NCBI GenBank assembly: GCA_029255685.2
Contig: CM055315.2
Location: 26,045,501-26,109,500, forward strand
Length of the DNA stretch: 64,000 nt
DNA from: Silene conica
Taxonomy: Eukaryota; Streptophyta; Magnoliopsida; Caryophyllales; Caryophyllaceae
Direction of reading: 5' to 3'
Positions 1 to 11,579 of this stretch are shown piece by piece. Numbering within the stretch: position 1 is the stretch's first letter; each line of letters starts with the position of its first letter. A program made the translations under genes and the position numbers. The notes beneath the pieces are model-generated. The model did not search any database. It had not been told where the DNA came from and worked only from the letters and a program-made list of their open reading frames with translations.

Positions 1-1380
1 CTTATCTTTTCAAAGTCCCTAGTTAGTGGGATAAGGTAAACATCCCACCTTTATTACCATTCACATGAGATTGTCTCTCTAGTTTCCTACGTATTTTTCA
101 TGAACAAATTCTAGCAAGCTTTATAACTACTTGCCTCAATAATCTCTTTCTCCATAATGTAGGTTCTTGTCTTCATTGCAGATCTAGGAGGCACAAAAAT
201 TGATCTCAGGTTTGCAAGCCCCAAATAAGGTTGTCTGTCAGTCATTGTTGCTCCTGTTCTGAGATTTTCTGATAGTGAGTTTCCTCGTTTTCATCCTATT
301 ATTGTTGCATTTGTCATTTCACAGTATCTCTGCACCTAAAAGCACCAATGGGAACTCAAATATTATATTCACACTGACTAATATCAAACTGGTTGGGGTT
401 GGGTGTATGTAGCCTTACCTCTATTTTAAGAATAATGAGAAGCTATTACCGGGTGCTCCATAAATTATTTACTGAACATATTATAACTCAGGTTCACTAT
501 TACACCTCACATATACACTAAACTATAGCTCACATAAACGGTTTCACCTCATAAAAACAAAAAAGCTCAAATACATCAGTTCTTTTTACTAGTATCCCTT
601 GCAGATACATCATTTGTGTTCATATGTTGTATCGTAAAACCTACACTTGTAACTTAGCTTAATGTCTGATGTTTAATTAAACTAAGAAGATAAAGAAACA
701 ATACAACAACAATGTAAACTACAAGCCTAATCAAGTTGAAACAAAATTTAATTGGCACTTGAATATAGTTGAAACAATTACGGTGTTTTCAGCCTAATCA
801 AGTTGAAACAATGACTTGAAGCTACCTTCAAAACTGTAGTCCGTCTATAGTTTAATTAAACCCTAACCTTAATTTCTCAGTTCCCAAATTAATTCCCGGA
901 ACTCAAATTTCACAAGCACAATTTATCAATTCGGAATAAGAATAAAAAAATTAATCAAACCGTGACCCTAATTTCTCAAATCGAAAAATTAATCAAAACA
1001 TATATTCAACTAATTTAATCGACGAATAAAGAAGTTACAAAGAGATCGAAATGTAAACCATAATTTCACCAAAAATAATTATAAATTCGAAACTTTACCT
1101 CGAATTAACATGATCCATTGATCGATTAATGTCTGAAAGTTTATTGTTAAAGAGTTTGATCGTCGGGCATGTCACGATCGATCGTCGTGAAAGAAGTTGA
1201 AAGAATGATGAGAGAGAAATAATTCTGTGAAAATGAATTAGGCGAGAGGGTTTGGGAAGAGGCAATGTGCAATATTTTGGTTGAATTAATCTCAGCCTTT
1301 CGTGTATCATTAGATCTAAGGGATGTGAGTGGTTCTCACAGTTCTCATTATACTAGTGGTTCTCACCGGATCTCGACCCT
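1..1380. mobile_element. Right part of a (TA)n-flanked inverted-repeat element
   Basis: The last 55 bases (1325-1380) are, in reverse complement, almost identical to the left end of the element at 11577: both read AGGGTCG then GATCCGGTGAGAACC and contain two further GAGAAC repeats. The preceding TTAGATCTAAGG at about 1310 also occurs next to the right end of that element (18281). The element therefore enters from the left of the window and ends at the (TA)n tract. The body is AT-rich with no coding region that I can support; the 71-residue reading frame on the minus strand at 1095-1310 has no recognisable domain. Its left end lies outside the window. Confidence 0.55.
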
Positions 1381-1394
1381 ATATGTATATATAT

Positions 1395-1934
<540 letters not shown>

Positions 1935-2038
1935 CAGCCATGCCGAATCCAATTATGTTATTAATTTTTTTTAAAAATGTCCGTAAGGTAGAGTTCTCAC
2001 AAGGTTCTCATTGTAAGGTGGTTCTCACCGGATCCCAA
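1935..2038 (-). mobile_element. Solo arm of the foldback MITE family
   Basis: This about 100-bp stretch is a near-exact inverted copy of 2048-2150 and a direct copy of 2330-2432. It ends ACCGGATCCCAA just before a short TATATATAT tract. Left of 1935 the similarity stops abruptly, so this is a truncated copy or one end of an element whose other end I cannot place. Confidence 0.7.
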
Positions 2039-2047
2039 TATATATAT

Positions 2048-2428
2048 GGGTTGGGATCCGGTGAGAACCACCTTACAATGAAAACCGGTGAGAACTCTTC
2101 CTTACGGAGTTTTTTTAAAAAAATTAATGACATAATTGGATTCGGCATGGAATTTTATGGCCAGAGAACATATTTCTTGGTCTAGAAAATAAATACTAGT
2201 GGCGGAAAAAATGATAGATACGAAAAAATAGATAGTAGGTGCACGCAAATAAATAAAACGTATCTCACCTTGATTTCCGTCACTAGTATTTATTTTGTAG
2301 ATCAAGAAATATGTTCTCTAGCTATAAAATGCCATGCCGAATCCAATTATGTTATTAATTTTTTTTAAAAATGTCCGTAAGGTAGAGTTCTCACAAGGTT
2401 CTCATTGTAAGGTGGTTCTCACCGGATC

Positions 2429-2432
<4 letters not shown>
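2048..2432. mobile_element. Foldback MITE, 385 bp, (TA)n-flanked
   Basis: The two halves are inverted copies: about 165 bp from each end pair, including the ends TTGGGATCCGGTGAGAACC and its complement, the segment with GGATTCGGCAT, and the block ACTAGT near the centre. The unpaired middle is about 60 bp. It sits between TATATATAT (left) and a long (TA)n tract (right). No coding capacity. The half from 2432 back to about 2210 is colinear with 18515-18740, so this MITE looks like a deletion or foldback derivative of the longer element there. The termini belong to the same superfamily as the elements at 11577 and 22199. Confidence 0.8.
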
Positions 2433-2526
<94 letters not shown>

Positions 2527-2543
2527 CACACACACACACACTA
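2433..2543. repeat. Compound microsatellite (TA)n(TG)n(CA)n
   Basis: About 60 bases of TA, then about 30 of TG, then TATA and about 18 of CA. The TG and CA blocks are inverted relative to each other and could form a hairpin. Confidence 0.97.
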
Positions 2544-3632
2544 TGTGAGAGGTTACCCGTTAACATTATTGAGAGATTTTTTGTGTAAGTAGAAAAATTG
2601 TCAACAAATTTATCATGAAAATTTGAGAAATGGTTATATTCACTTATTTCTCATTGGCACACATTAAAACTACATGTTAATTCCATTAAAAGTCAACTAG
2701 GTTGTAACCCGTGAACTTAACGAGTCTGTTTTTAGTAATTTAAATTAATATTGTTAATAATATAAAGAAAAAGAAATCAATTATTTTAGAACTTTAATAA
2801 TATGAAATTAATATTGTTAATAATTAAAAGATAAAGAAATTAATTATTTTAGAATTTAAAATATGAAATTAATATAAAGATAAAGAAATTGATTATTTTA
2901 GTACTTTAATAATATGAAATTAATATTGTTAATAATATTAAATAAATATAAATACTTTTAGTTTAAAAATTACATAGTGTTATGCGAAAAATCGTGTTAG
3001 ATTAAAACTAAAATACGTTCGCATAAATTAAGACGCATACATTAATATATAAACCGAGTCGAATTAAATTAATCCGACCTATATATTTATAAGTTAAAAG
3101 ACAAAAAAAATGAAAAAACAATATTAATCATCTAACTATTCATTGTCTGCGCATCATTGCCCACCAAATACAAACCATCATCATCATTTGTTGTTTATCA
3201 GATATTTTCATTTTCATCACATAAACTCAAATTGAATTACTATTCTATGTTCATCTCGTCACTCACCTTCCCCGCCCCCTTTCAAAACCCCTAATTATAC
3301 AATCTCACACTCACTCACTAATCCCTAATTTAGTTATCGTTTCACATTAGGATTTAGTTTAGTAAATTAATTTCAAACCATAATCTATCCATATTTAAAA
3401 TCATTCAGTTATTATTCTTTTCAGATAAGGTCAATTAATTGTGATAATTCATGGATTCACGGAATCTTGAAATTTTGTTTAGAAAATTAATTGTGAAACA
3501 TATCTTTCAGTTATTATTATGATTATGATTCTTTTCAATTTAGAAAATTTGAACAAAATTAACGTGATTCACGGAATTTGCCATGATTCAAAAAATTATT
3601 ATTATTCTTTTCAGTTTAGTTTATTGAACATG
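2544..3632. other. AT-rich DNA, no gene seen
   Basis: Very AT-rich. Short phrases such as GAAATTAATATTGTTAATAAT recur irregularly at 2740-2950. No supported coding region or termini. Confidence 0.5.
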
Positions 3633-4141
3633 ATTCACGGATTTTAAAATTTTTGTTTTGGAAATTAATTTCAATCATTAGAAAACAATTTAAAACCATA
3701 ATCTGTTTTGTGCATGATTCACGGATATTGACCATGTTTGACGCACAATAAAAATTTTATTGGACAATTAGTTTAGTAATATGTTAGGAGACTTTAAATC
3801 GCGCCACGTAAGCCAGAGATTGTTTTATGTGATGCCACGTCAGCAACTTGACTTCTGCATTAGATAAATATATGAGTTTAAAATTTTTGTTTTGGAAATT
3901 AATTTCAATCAAATCTTTATATGATTATTATTATTCTTTTCAGTTTAGGAAACAATTTAAAACCATAATCTGTTTTGTGCATGATGCACGGATATTGGCC
4001 ATGTTTGACGGATTATAAAATTTTTATTGGACAATTAGTTTAGCAATATGTTAGGAGACTTTAAATCGCGCCACGTAAGACATAGATTGTTTTATGTGAT
4101 GCCACGTCAGCAGTTTGGCTTCTGCATTAGATAAATATATG
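3633..4141. repeat. Tandem duplication, about 250-bp unit
   Basis: Two adjacent copies (about 3633-3874 and 3878-4141) share the same order of phrases: TTTTTGTTTTGGAAATTAAT, CATAATCTGTTTTGTGCATG, CCATGTTTGACG, GTTAGGAGACTTTAAATCGC, GCCACGTAAG and GCCACGTCAGC, ending GATAAATATATGA. Copies differ by scattered substitutions and a small insertion. Each carries two CCACGT cores, which resemble plant ACGT-type transcription-factor sites; a regulatory role is only a guess. Confidence 0.8.
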
Positions 4142-4276
4142 ATGACTAAGTAATGAAGCCACCAAAATATAACGTATTTGTTAAATCCCGCACATGATAT
4201 TACTTAAATCCCGCACTCTTTGTCACCTTATTCCGAATTTACCCTTTGTTAAAAAATCTTTCTTCTCTCATTTTCA

Positions 4277-4655
4277 CCAACAACCAAATTGCTAATAATT
4301 TGATAATTTGATAATTTAACAAATTAAGGATTTTAATTCGCGCATTCACAAATAATTTTGTTATTCTATCAACAAATTTATTAATATCATTCTTTTAATT
4401 GATTGAATGAATATTTTTTTATCTTCAAAAAGGGTGATTTTTACAATTAGGGTTTGAAATTTAGGGATCTCCTCTTCACCACCAACCAAATTGCTAAAAT
4501 TTAACAAATTATGACTTATAATTCGCACATTCATAAGTAATTTCGTTATTCTATCAACAAATTTATTAATACCCATCTTTTAATTGATTGAATGAATGTT
4601 TTTTATCTTAAAGGGAGTGATTTTTACAATTAGGGTTTGACATTTAGGGATTTTA
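4277..4655. repeat. Tandem duplication, about 190-bp unit
   Basis: Two diverged copies (about 4277-4467 and 4471-4655), each beginning CACCAACAACCAAATTGCTA or a close variant, passing through TTCTATCAACAAATTTATTA and ending GATTTTTACAATTAGGGTTT. No coding capacity that I can support. Confidence 0.8.
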
Positions 4656-5672
4656 GATTTTGGATTGTTGAAGGTGCATCAAATTATGACGGCTGGTGGT
4701 GGGTCGGTTTATGGCAACAGATGGTGGTGCGTTCTGTTTGTGAGCGGTTGGTGGTGGGGCGATTGGTGGCGGGGTAGCTAAGCATACATGTTTTTTTTGA
4801 ATTTATTTGCTTTTGTATTTTCCTCTCTAATTGTGTGTGAAAAGTGAGAAGGATAGAGTCGGAATAAGACGACAAAGTGTGTGGGATTAAGCAAAATGTT
4901 GTGCAGTATTTAGCAACACCCAAATATAATTTCAATATAGAAATATTTTACTTTGTATGAGTTATTAAACACACTAAACAATGATTATTGACTGTATTTT
5001 ATTCTCTAATGTTTTTACCGGTAATAATTAAATACAATAAGTCTTCCGTGTAACGGATATATCGGTCACAAGCTTACGACGGGTTGGATAGCTCTCACTT
5101 GTGTAGATAGGACAAGTCTAGGGAATCATAATGTGTTTGTCTTTTTTTTTCTTACATGGATAATATTTGACCCGTCGCAAACTTGTGAATTAAATAAATA
5201 ACAATTTGTGAATTAAATAAGGCTCAAATTCAATATAGATAGAGAAAATGGGGTTTAAATTCGTGACTTATTTTCATGATTTTTCAGTTATAAAGGTAAA
5301 GAACCTAACTAAGATATATGCTAAAAAAGAGTCAAAATTTAATCAAAAAAACGAATTATTAAACATACTAAACAATGATTACTAAAACTACTTCAAATTG
5401 CTCAACCCCAAATATTTGAAGGTGAGGATTATTCTTCACAAGAGGAGTAAACCGACTCGAACTCGAAATTACCTATATTTTAGTTCGGCTCGTATTTAAA
5501 AATCAGAGTCCTAGCTAACTGAGCCTCAACCTTTGATGTTGAAGTTTTAGTTCACCTCATTTAATATTGTACAAGTCAAAGCTTGTACTTTGTTTAAGTA
5601 CAATTTTATTAGTAAATATTGTATATATTTATCTATATCCTTTTAGTTATTGTATATATCTTTTAGATATAT
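4656..5672. other. Intergenic DNA with a possible MITE remnant
   Basis: No gene seen. At 5040-5110 there are phrases AAGTCTTCCGTGTAACGG and GTCACAAGCTTACGACGGGT that resemble the ends of the small MITEs at 41305 and 41855, so a fragment of that family may lie here. The 83-residue minus-strand frame at 4684-4935 has no recognisable domain. Confidence 0.35.
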
Positions 5673-5789
5673 TGTTTCTTTAAGTTGAGATATTCTCTCC
5701 TTCTAGTTAGACAATAGGTTAGCCCTTTGTACCTATATATTATTATGCATTATGAAATCATACCCACTCAGAGATTTATATTATATACA
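5673..5789 (+). mobile_element. Copia A 5' LTR (very short)
   Basis: The segment from GATATTCTCTCC to TTATATTATATACA matches 39946-40043 nearly base for base (shared: CAATAGGTTAGCCCTTTGTA, ATGAAATCATACCCACTCAG). That copy follows the end of the polyprotein and a polypurine tract, and this one precedes a primer-binding site and the gag start, so they are the two LTRs of one element. The left border (TGTTTCTTTAAG) is less sure because the first bases differ between the copies. At about 110-117 bp the LTRs are short for plant copia. Confidence 0.75.
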
Positions 5790-5801
5790 TGGTATAAGTG
5801 T
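5790..5801 (+). promoter_or_regulatory. Degenerate primer-binding site of copia A
   Basis: TGGTATAAGTG directly follows the LTR. It resembles TGGTATCAGAGC, the usual plant site complementary to initiator-Met tRNA, with a few changes. Confidence 0.6.
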
Positions 5802-5880
5802 TTTGGTAACCTACTTTGTCTCGTGCTCACGGCATAGCCACAGATCTCGGTCTCCTCGTCTAGCCTAGCCTCACGCTACA

Positions 5881-8800
5881 ATGGCTCCTGACGCACAAAC
5901 TGCAAGCCCTACACCGCCCCTTCATCCGGTGTACAGGGTAACCAACATACAAAATAAGGTCCGTGTCCTCGATGGTCTTAAGGTCTCCTACTCCTTGTGC
6001 TCGCGGGTATAAGGTTCTGCATCATATCGACAGGTATAAGGTTCTGCATCATATCGACGGCACCGCCGCTCCACCCTCGACGGACCCATTGTATGAGGCG
6101 TGATCCGAGGTCGATGCCATTGTTTTACAATGGATTTATGGCACCATGTCAGATGACCTCTTTCCTCGTGTTCTCGCACGCGACTCCACTGCTCGTCAAG
6201 CCAGGACTCGGGTCGAGAATATATTTGTCAACATTAAAGGAGCACGTGGTGCAAGTCTCGAGCATGAGTTCATTCATCTCAAACTCGGTAAGTTCCCTAA
6301 TTTCGATGCATATTGCCAATGACTGAAAGAATTGTCAATTGCATTGTCGGATGTCAACGCAGCTGTGTCGGTTAAGCATTTGGTATTAAAATTGGTCCGT
6401 GGCTTACCCAAAGAGTACGATACGGTTGCGGCCTACATCAACCAAACCCTTCCAAATTTCGAAATAGCCCGTAGCATGATAGAGCTTGAGAATCACTGTC
6501 ACGATAGCCGTGATGAACCAGCGGCCTTGGTGACACCTTCTACCCCCTGACAACCGGAATGGGATGATGCACCCAAGTCCAACCAGACTCGCAGTAACCG
6601 TCACAACGGCAAAAGCCGCGAGCACAAGGGAGGCGGAAGCAAACAACACAAGCAGCAACTTCCCACACATACTGTGCAACCAGCTGCGTAGGGACCCGCA
6701 TGTCGAGGTGACCCTCTCAGTGGACACATCCACCTTATCCGGCCCATGTCTCTCGGTCATCTTCTCGCAACACAAACAATAGCGGCAGTAAAGCTTCGAA
6801 CTCTGGTTATGGACAAGCTCACGTCGCAGCTACTGATGATGCTCAATTAATCGACCTCGTGCAGGCTTTCAATGCGTTTCATTTACAGCCATATGGTCAT
6901 GGTCCGTTCTATATGGACACAAGACCATCGTCTCATCTTACCGCAGACGCAGGTATGTTTCGTTCCCCTCTCAATTCTAGCGCGATTCAATCTATTTATG
7001 TCGGTAATGGTGCTAGTATTCCAGTACATGGTTCTGGCCACACAAAGCTCGCCACACCCAACCGAACCCTTCACCTTCACAATGTCTTATATACGCCCAA
7101 GTTTATTAAAAACCTCATATCCGTAAGACAATTCACCAAAAATAATCATGTTTCCGTTGAATTTGACCCACGTGGTTTTTCATTGAAGGATTTAGCGAAT
7201 AGGAATCTGATTCTGAGGAGTAACAGTGATGGCGACCTCTATCTCGTGGCAGCCGTGCCAGCCGCGTCCAAATCCACCGCGTCAAGCCTTACCTTACTTG
7301 CTTTTTCATCCGATGTTTGGCACTCCCATTTAGGACACCGGGTGCCTCTGTTTTTCAATTTTGTAAAGTCTAATTCTCGTATTGATTGTAGTAGCATAAA
7401 CGTTTGCCATTTTCCGATTCTCTATCTTTTACCCTTGCACCGTTCGATATAATTCATAGCGACTTGTGGACATCTGCGGTCAAAAGGAAGGCAGGGTATA
7501 AATATTACTTGATCTTAATTGATAACTTTACACAATTTGTTTGGGTGTATCCCCTCAAATTCAAGTCTGAAACCTTCACTAAATTCATCAAATTCCAACA
7601 ATATGTCACTACGCAATTTCATCGTAAAATCAAAAACTTTCAATGTGACTTAGACCGTGAATTCGATAACAATGAATTTATAAATTTTGCCCATCACAAC
7701 GGTCTTGTGTTTCGATTCTCGTGTCCTCAAACATCATCCCAAAATGATAAGTTGAACGAATGATTTGTCGCATAAATGAAATTGTTCTAGCTCTCTTACA
7801 CCACGCATCTGTCCTCATTGATTATTGGGTCAACACCGTGCACACAACCGTTCACCTCCACAATATATTGCCCACCAAAATCCTCCAATTCGACACACCA
7901 ACTTCCGCCCTCTTTCACAAACACCCTTCCTATTCCCACCTTCGTGTTTTCGGTTGTGCTTATTACCCTAATCTATCCGCCAAAGCACCTCACAAATTAG
8001 CCACCCGGTCTACTAAATGTGTCTTCCTAAGCAACCCACAAGAGTTTCGTGGTTACAAGTGTCTTGAGTTGGTCCACTGGTAACCATCATCTCCCGTCAC
8101 ATTACATTCGATGAGTCCGTTCTCCCATTTGCTCAACCTTCACCCGTACCTCCCCGTGATCAAACCCCTTCCCAACTCAGTCCCACACTCATCGATGCCT
8201 TCCTTCATACCCCTCAACCCACTGTCGACGACCCCACTGCCCACCTCACCGACCAACCCACCTGACCTCATCCCCCACGACATCCCAACAGCCCTCCCAA
8301 CTCCCCTCAAACATCCCTTTCCCAACAGCCCCCGAACCCCTACCTCCCCTCAAACCCCTGCCCAACCCCTTGTTTCGACTCCACTCAACAACCCCTCACC
8401 AGCTATCAACATCCCCGACCAGCCTCAGCCATCCTCCTCACCACGACAACCTGATCCAAGCCCGCACCATCAATCCCTTGACCCATTATCTTCCTCCTTT
8501 CGAGACCACCGTATGACCACACGAGAAATAAACGGGATTTTTAAACCTCGTGTCCTTGCCACAACCCACGACAAACACATCTCCTCTCTTCCTAAAAACC
8601 CTCACACTGCCCTCCAGGATCCACATTGGAATACCGCCATGAATGACAAGTATCGCGCTTTAATTGATAATAATACATGGGACCTTGTACCTCGTCCCGC
8701 TAATGCTCCTGTTATTCCATGTATGTGGCTTTACCGTCACAATTTCAAGTCTGATGGCACTCTTAAGCGATACAAGGCACGCCTTAGTCAAATGGCAAAT

Positions 8801-9156
8801 GCCAACAAGTCGAGATTGATTGCCATGAGACTTTTAGCCCAGTGGTCAAGCCCGCTACGACCCGCACTGTTCTTAGTCTTGCTGTAACTCGGTCTTGGCC
8901 AATACATCTATTGGATGTGAAAAATGCCTTTTTACATGGGGACTTACTTGAAACGGTTTATATGCATCAGCCCCCTGGTTCTGTCGATTTCAAATTGTCG
9001 TCTCATGTTTGTCGACTCCGTAAGTCCCTGTATGGTCTCAAGCAAGCCCCTTGAGCCTAGTATCAACAGTTCGCAAACTTCATTACGTCGAAAGGCTTCT
9101 GTAGCAGTTTGATCCATCACTGTTCATCTACAAACATGACAATGACATGGCATATA
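5881..9156 (+). pseudogene. Copia A gag-pol, 5' portion (decayed)
   Basis: Translation from the ATG at 5881 gives a Ty1/copia gag start, then breaks. Recognisable pieces follow in order: gag (5881-6780), a protease/pre-integrase region around 6859-7350 in which the expected D-[TS]-G reads MDTRPSSHLT, an integrase core (7440-7760: HSDLW, then CDLDREFDN, then QNDKLNE where QNGKAER-like is usual), a Pro-rich linker (8111-8480), and the reverse transcriptase N-terminal half (8560-9054: DVKNAFLHGDL, SLYGLKQAP followed by TGA). Several frameshifts and stops interrupt it, including a 27-bp tandem duplication in gag (6006-6032 and 6033-6059). The coding sequence stops at 9156 because a gypsy LTR inserted just before the YVDD motif; it resumes at 38959. 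Not functional. Confidence 0.9.
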
Positions 9157-10198
9157 TATAAAACCCCTCGTCGCAGCGGAAAAATATAAACATACAAACA
9201 TGCCAAAATTTACGCGGAATTAAAACTTTAACATGCTTGATTAAGTACGAGGTGAATTAACAATACTAAACATGCGGAAGAAATAAAACATAAATAAGTA
9301 TTTAAGTGCAGTACAGAAGCAAGCCCGGGATAGGATATCCCTACAGGCACAAAATACTGAAATCATAAGTCTAGGTCTAGCTAAACGATATAAAGTGTAT
9401 GTCATCGATGATTGGATCATCGCTTGCTAGCCTCAGTAACCCCCTGCAAACAACATCATCAACCTACATACATGAAAACATGTACGCCACAATCAATGGG
9501 GAGTGACTAGAGGTTCTCCTAGCCACCTATTGTCATTAACACATAACATAAGAATCATACAAGAATGCTCCAACATAAATAATAATCATGAGATCCGTTT
9601 CACCATAAAATTACAATCATAAACTCTAACAAGCTTCAACAACAATATTATCAACAAGAGATAGGTCAACAATTGACTCGACTCCACAAAAGAGGTAGGT
9701 CAACCAAGTGACTCGACTCTAACAAATATAGGTCACCCAAGTGACTCTACAAATAAAGAGATAGGTCAACAATTGACTCGACTCCAACTAGATTGGTCAA
9801 CGATTGACTCGACTAGACTACTATGAGCAGGCCGACAATCGACTCGTCTATATACTACGTCATCCCCAATCTCAGACTATACAACCCCCTGGTAGGACGA
9901 CATCGAATGACTGTCCTAGTCTAAACCTGGCCAGACTCTCGGAACGCAAACAAGTTACGATCCCCGATTCGACAAGTGGACGAGGCACCCCCAAGACTCG
10001 AACTAGCTAGGAACGAGATATGCCCTAAGGCGGGCAGACAATCTAAGACCTGACCGTGAGGACCAAGCCACTACGGCCAACCAGCTACACAATGGAATCA
10101 GGTGAGAACACGAGTAATATAGTAGCGCACAACAGGTTTACACAAATCACATAATGTCATCTCAAAGATGTACAATAACTCAAACTCGAATGACAATC
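9157..10198 (-). mobile_element. Tekay-like solo LTR, segment 1 (3' end of the LTR)
   Basis: Read on the minus strand this ends CGACGAGGGGTTTTATA, the counterpart of GCGAGGGGTTTTACA that ends the LTRs of E2 and E3. It also contains their conserved blocks: GGATATCCTATCCCGGGC, GTGGCTAGGAGAACCTCTAG, TGTGGCGTACATG. The LTR continues at 26498-27168 and 38245-38958, giving about 2.4 kb in total with no internal retrotransposon sequence, so it is a solo LTR. Target duplication: ATATA at 9152-9156 and ATATG at 38959-38963. Confidence 0.88.
9665..9843 (-). repeat. Hairpin array in solo LTR, about 33-bp period, 6 units
   Basis: Six units start at 9665, 9699, 9732, 9765, 9796 and 9831. Most contain a short inverted repeat around a 3-4 base loop: GTCAA and TTGAC (three units), GTCAC and GTGAC (9732), CGA and TCG (9831); the unit at 9699 has one mismatch. 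The spacer GACTCGACTC is partly conserved. Paired positions change together between units (A:T to C:G at 9732; A:T to G:C at 9831). It occupies the LTR position where E2 and E3 carry other arrays. Confidence 0.75.
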
Positions 10199-10271
<73 letters not shown>

Positions 10272-10285
10272 GTATATGTATACAT
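10199..10285. repeat. (TA)n microsatellite
   Basis: About 60 bases of TA followed by TATG variants, directly left of the terminus at 10286. Confidence 0.97.
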
Positions 10286-11335
10286 AGAGTTGGGATCACA
10301 TGAGTCCACCCTAAATATTTGAGTCCATGAGTCTAACAATGATATCATAAGTTATATAAAAAGTATCACGTTTTTTCAATATCAAATTTTTTCCTTTTTT
10401 TGTTTTTTCTTTTTCAATATTACTTTTTTTTTGCCTTTTCTTTTAAAATGACATTTTCTTTATTAAAAAAATTCCCTTTTTCAGTATGCATTTTTTTTAA
10501 AACAAACACGTTGTTTTTAATAAAAAGGCGTTTTTTCTCGAATTTTTTTTTTCATTACAATATCACAAGTTACTCAATACAATATCACCGGTTCTTCAAA
10601 ATAATATCACCAAAAAAAATTCGAGAAAAAAAAATTTCGGAAAAAAATTTCGAGAGAAAAAATTGAAAAAAAATATTTCCGGGAAAAAAAGTTCTTGAAA
10701 AAATTTCGTGATATTGTTTAATATAGTGCGTGATATTGTTTAACAAAAAGCGTTTTTTCTCGAAATTTTTTTCGATTTTTTTTCGTTACAATATCACAAG
10801 TTACTCAATACAATATCACCGGTTCTTCAAAATAATATCACAAAAAAAAAATTCGAGAAAAAAATATTTCGGAAAAAATTGAAAAAAAAAAATTCGAAAA
10901 AAATATTTGCGGGAAAAAAATTTCTTGAAAAAATTTCGTGATATTGTTTAACAAAAGGCCCTTTTTCTCGAAATTTTTTTTCAATTTTTTTTCACTAAAA
11001 TATCACAAATTACTCAATACAATATCACCGGTTCTTCAAAATAATATCACAAAAAAAAATTCTAAAAAAAAAAATCGAGAAAAAAAATTGAAAAAAAAAA
11101 ATTTGGAAAAAAAATGTCGAAAAAAAATTTCGGGAAAAAAAGTTTTGGAAAAAAATTTCGTGATATTGTTTTATATAGTGCGTGATATTGTTCGCTGTGA
11201 TATTATATTGAAAAGGTTGTGATATTGTAGATTTTGTAGTGTAAGAAAAACGTGATATGTTTTAATACAACTTGTGATACTCTAAATAGACTCATGGACT
11301 CAAATATTTAGGTGGACTCACCGGATCCCGCCTCT
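10286..11335. mobile_element. (TA)n-flanked inverted-repeat element a, 1.05 kb
   Basis: The ends are an inverted repeat of about 49 bp: left AGAGTTGGGATCACATGAG, right (reverse complement) AGAGGCGGGATCCGGTGAG, both continuing into TCCACC..TAAATATTTGAG and TCCATGAGTCTA. Tracts of (TA)n lie immediately outside both ends. The inside is not protein coding; it is three tandem copies of an about 210-bp unit (see separate entry). The arrangement recalls the rice Micron elements, which are reported to insert in (TA)n, or Helentron-like elements; the class cannot be settled from this sequence. Confidence 0.75.
10518..11165. repeat. Three tandem about 210-bp AT-rich units
   Basis: Copies at about 10518-10735, 10744-10953 and 10958-11165. 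Each contains CAATATCACAAGTTACTCAA or a close variant, ACAATATCACCGGTTCTTCA, long A runs broken by TTCGAGAA or TTTCGG, and ends TTTCGTGATATTGTTT. A similar unit recurs inverted at 21600-21960 and around 19400-19560. Confidence 0.85.

Positions 11336-11579
<244 letters not shown>

Noticed and set aside
1..350. Host gene exon at the left edge
   Set aside because: No frame with coding character or splice pattern; the segment is better explained as part of the element ending at 1380.
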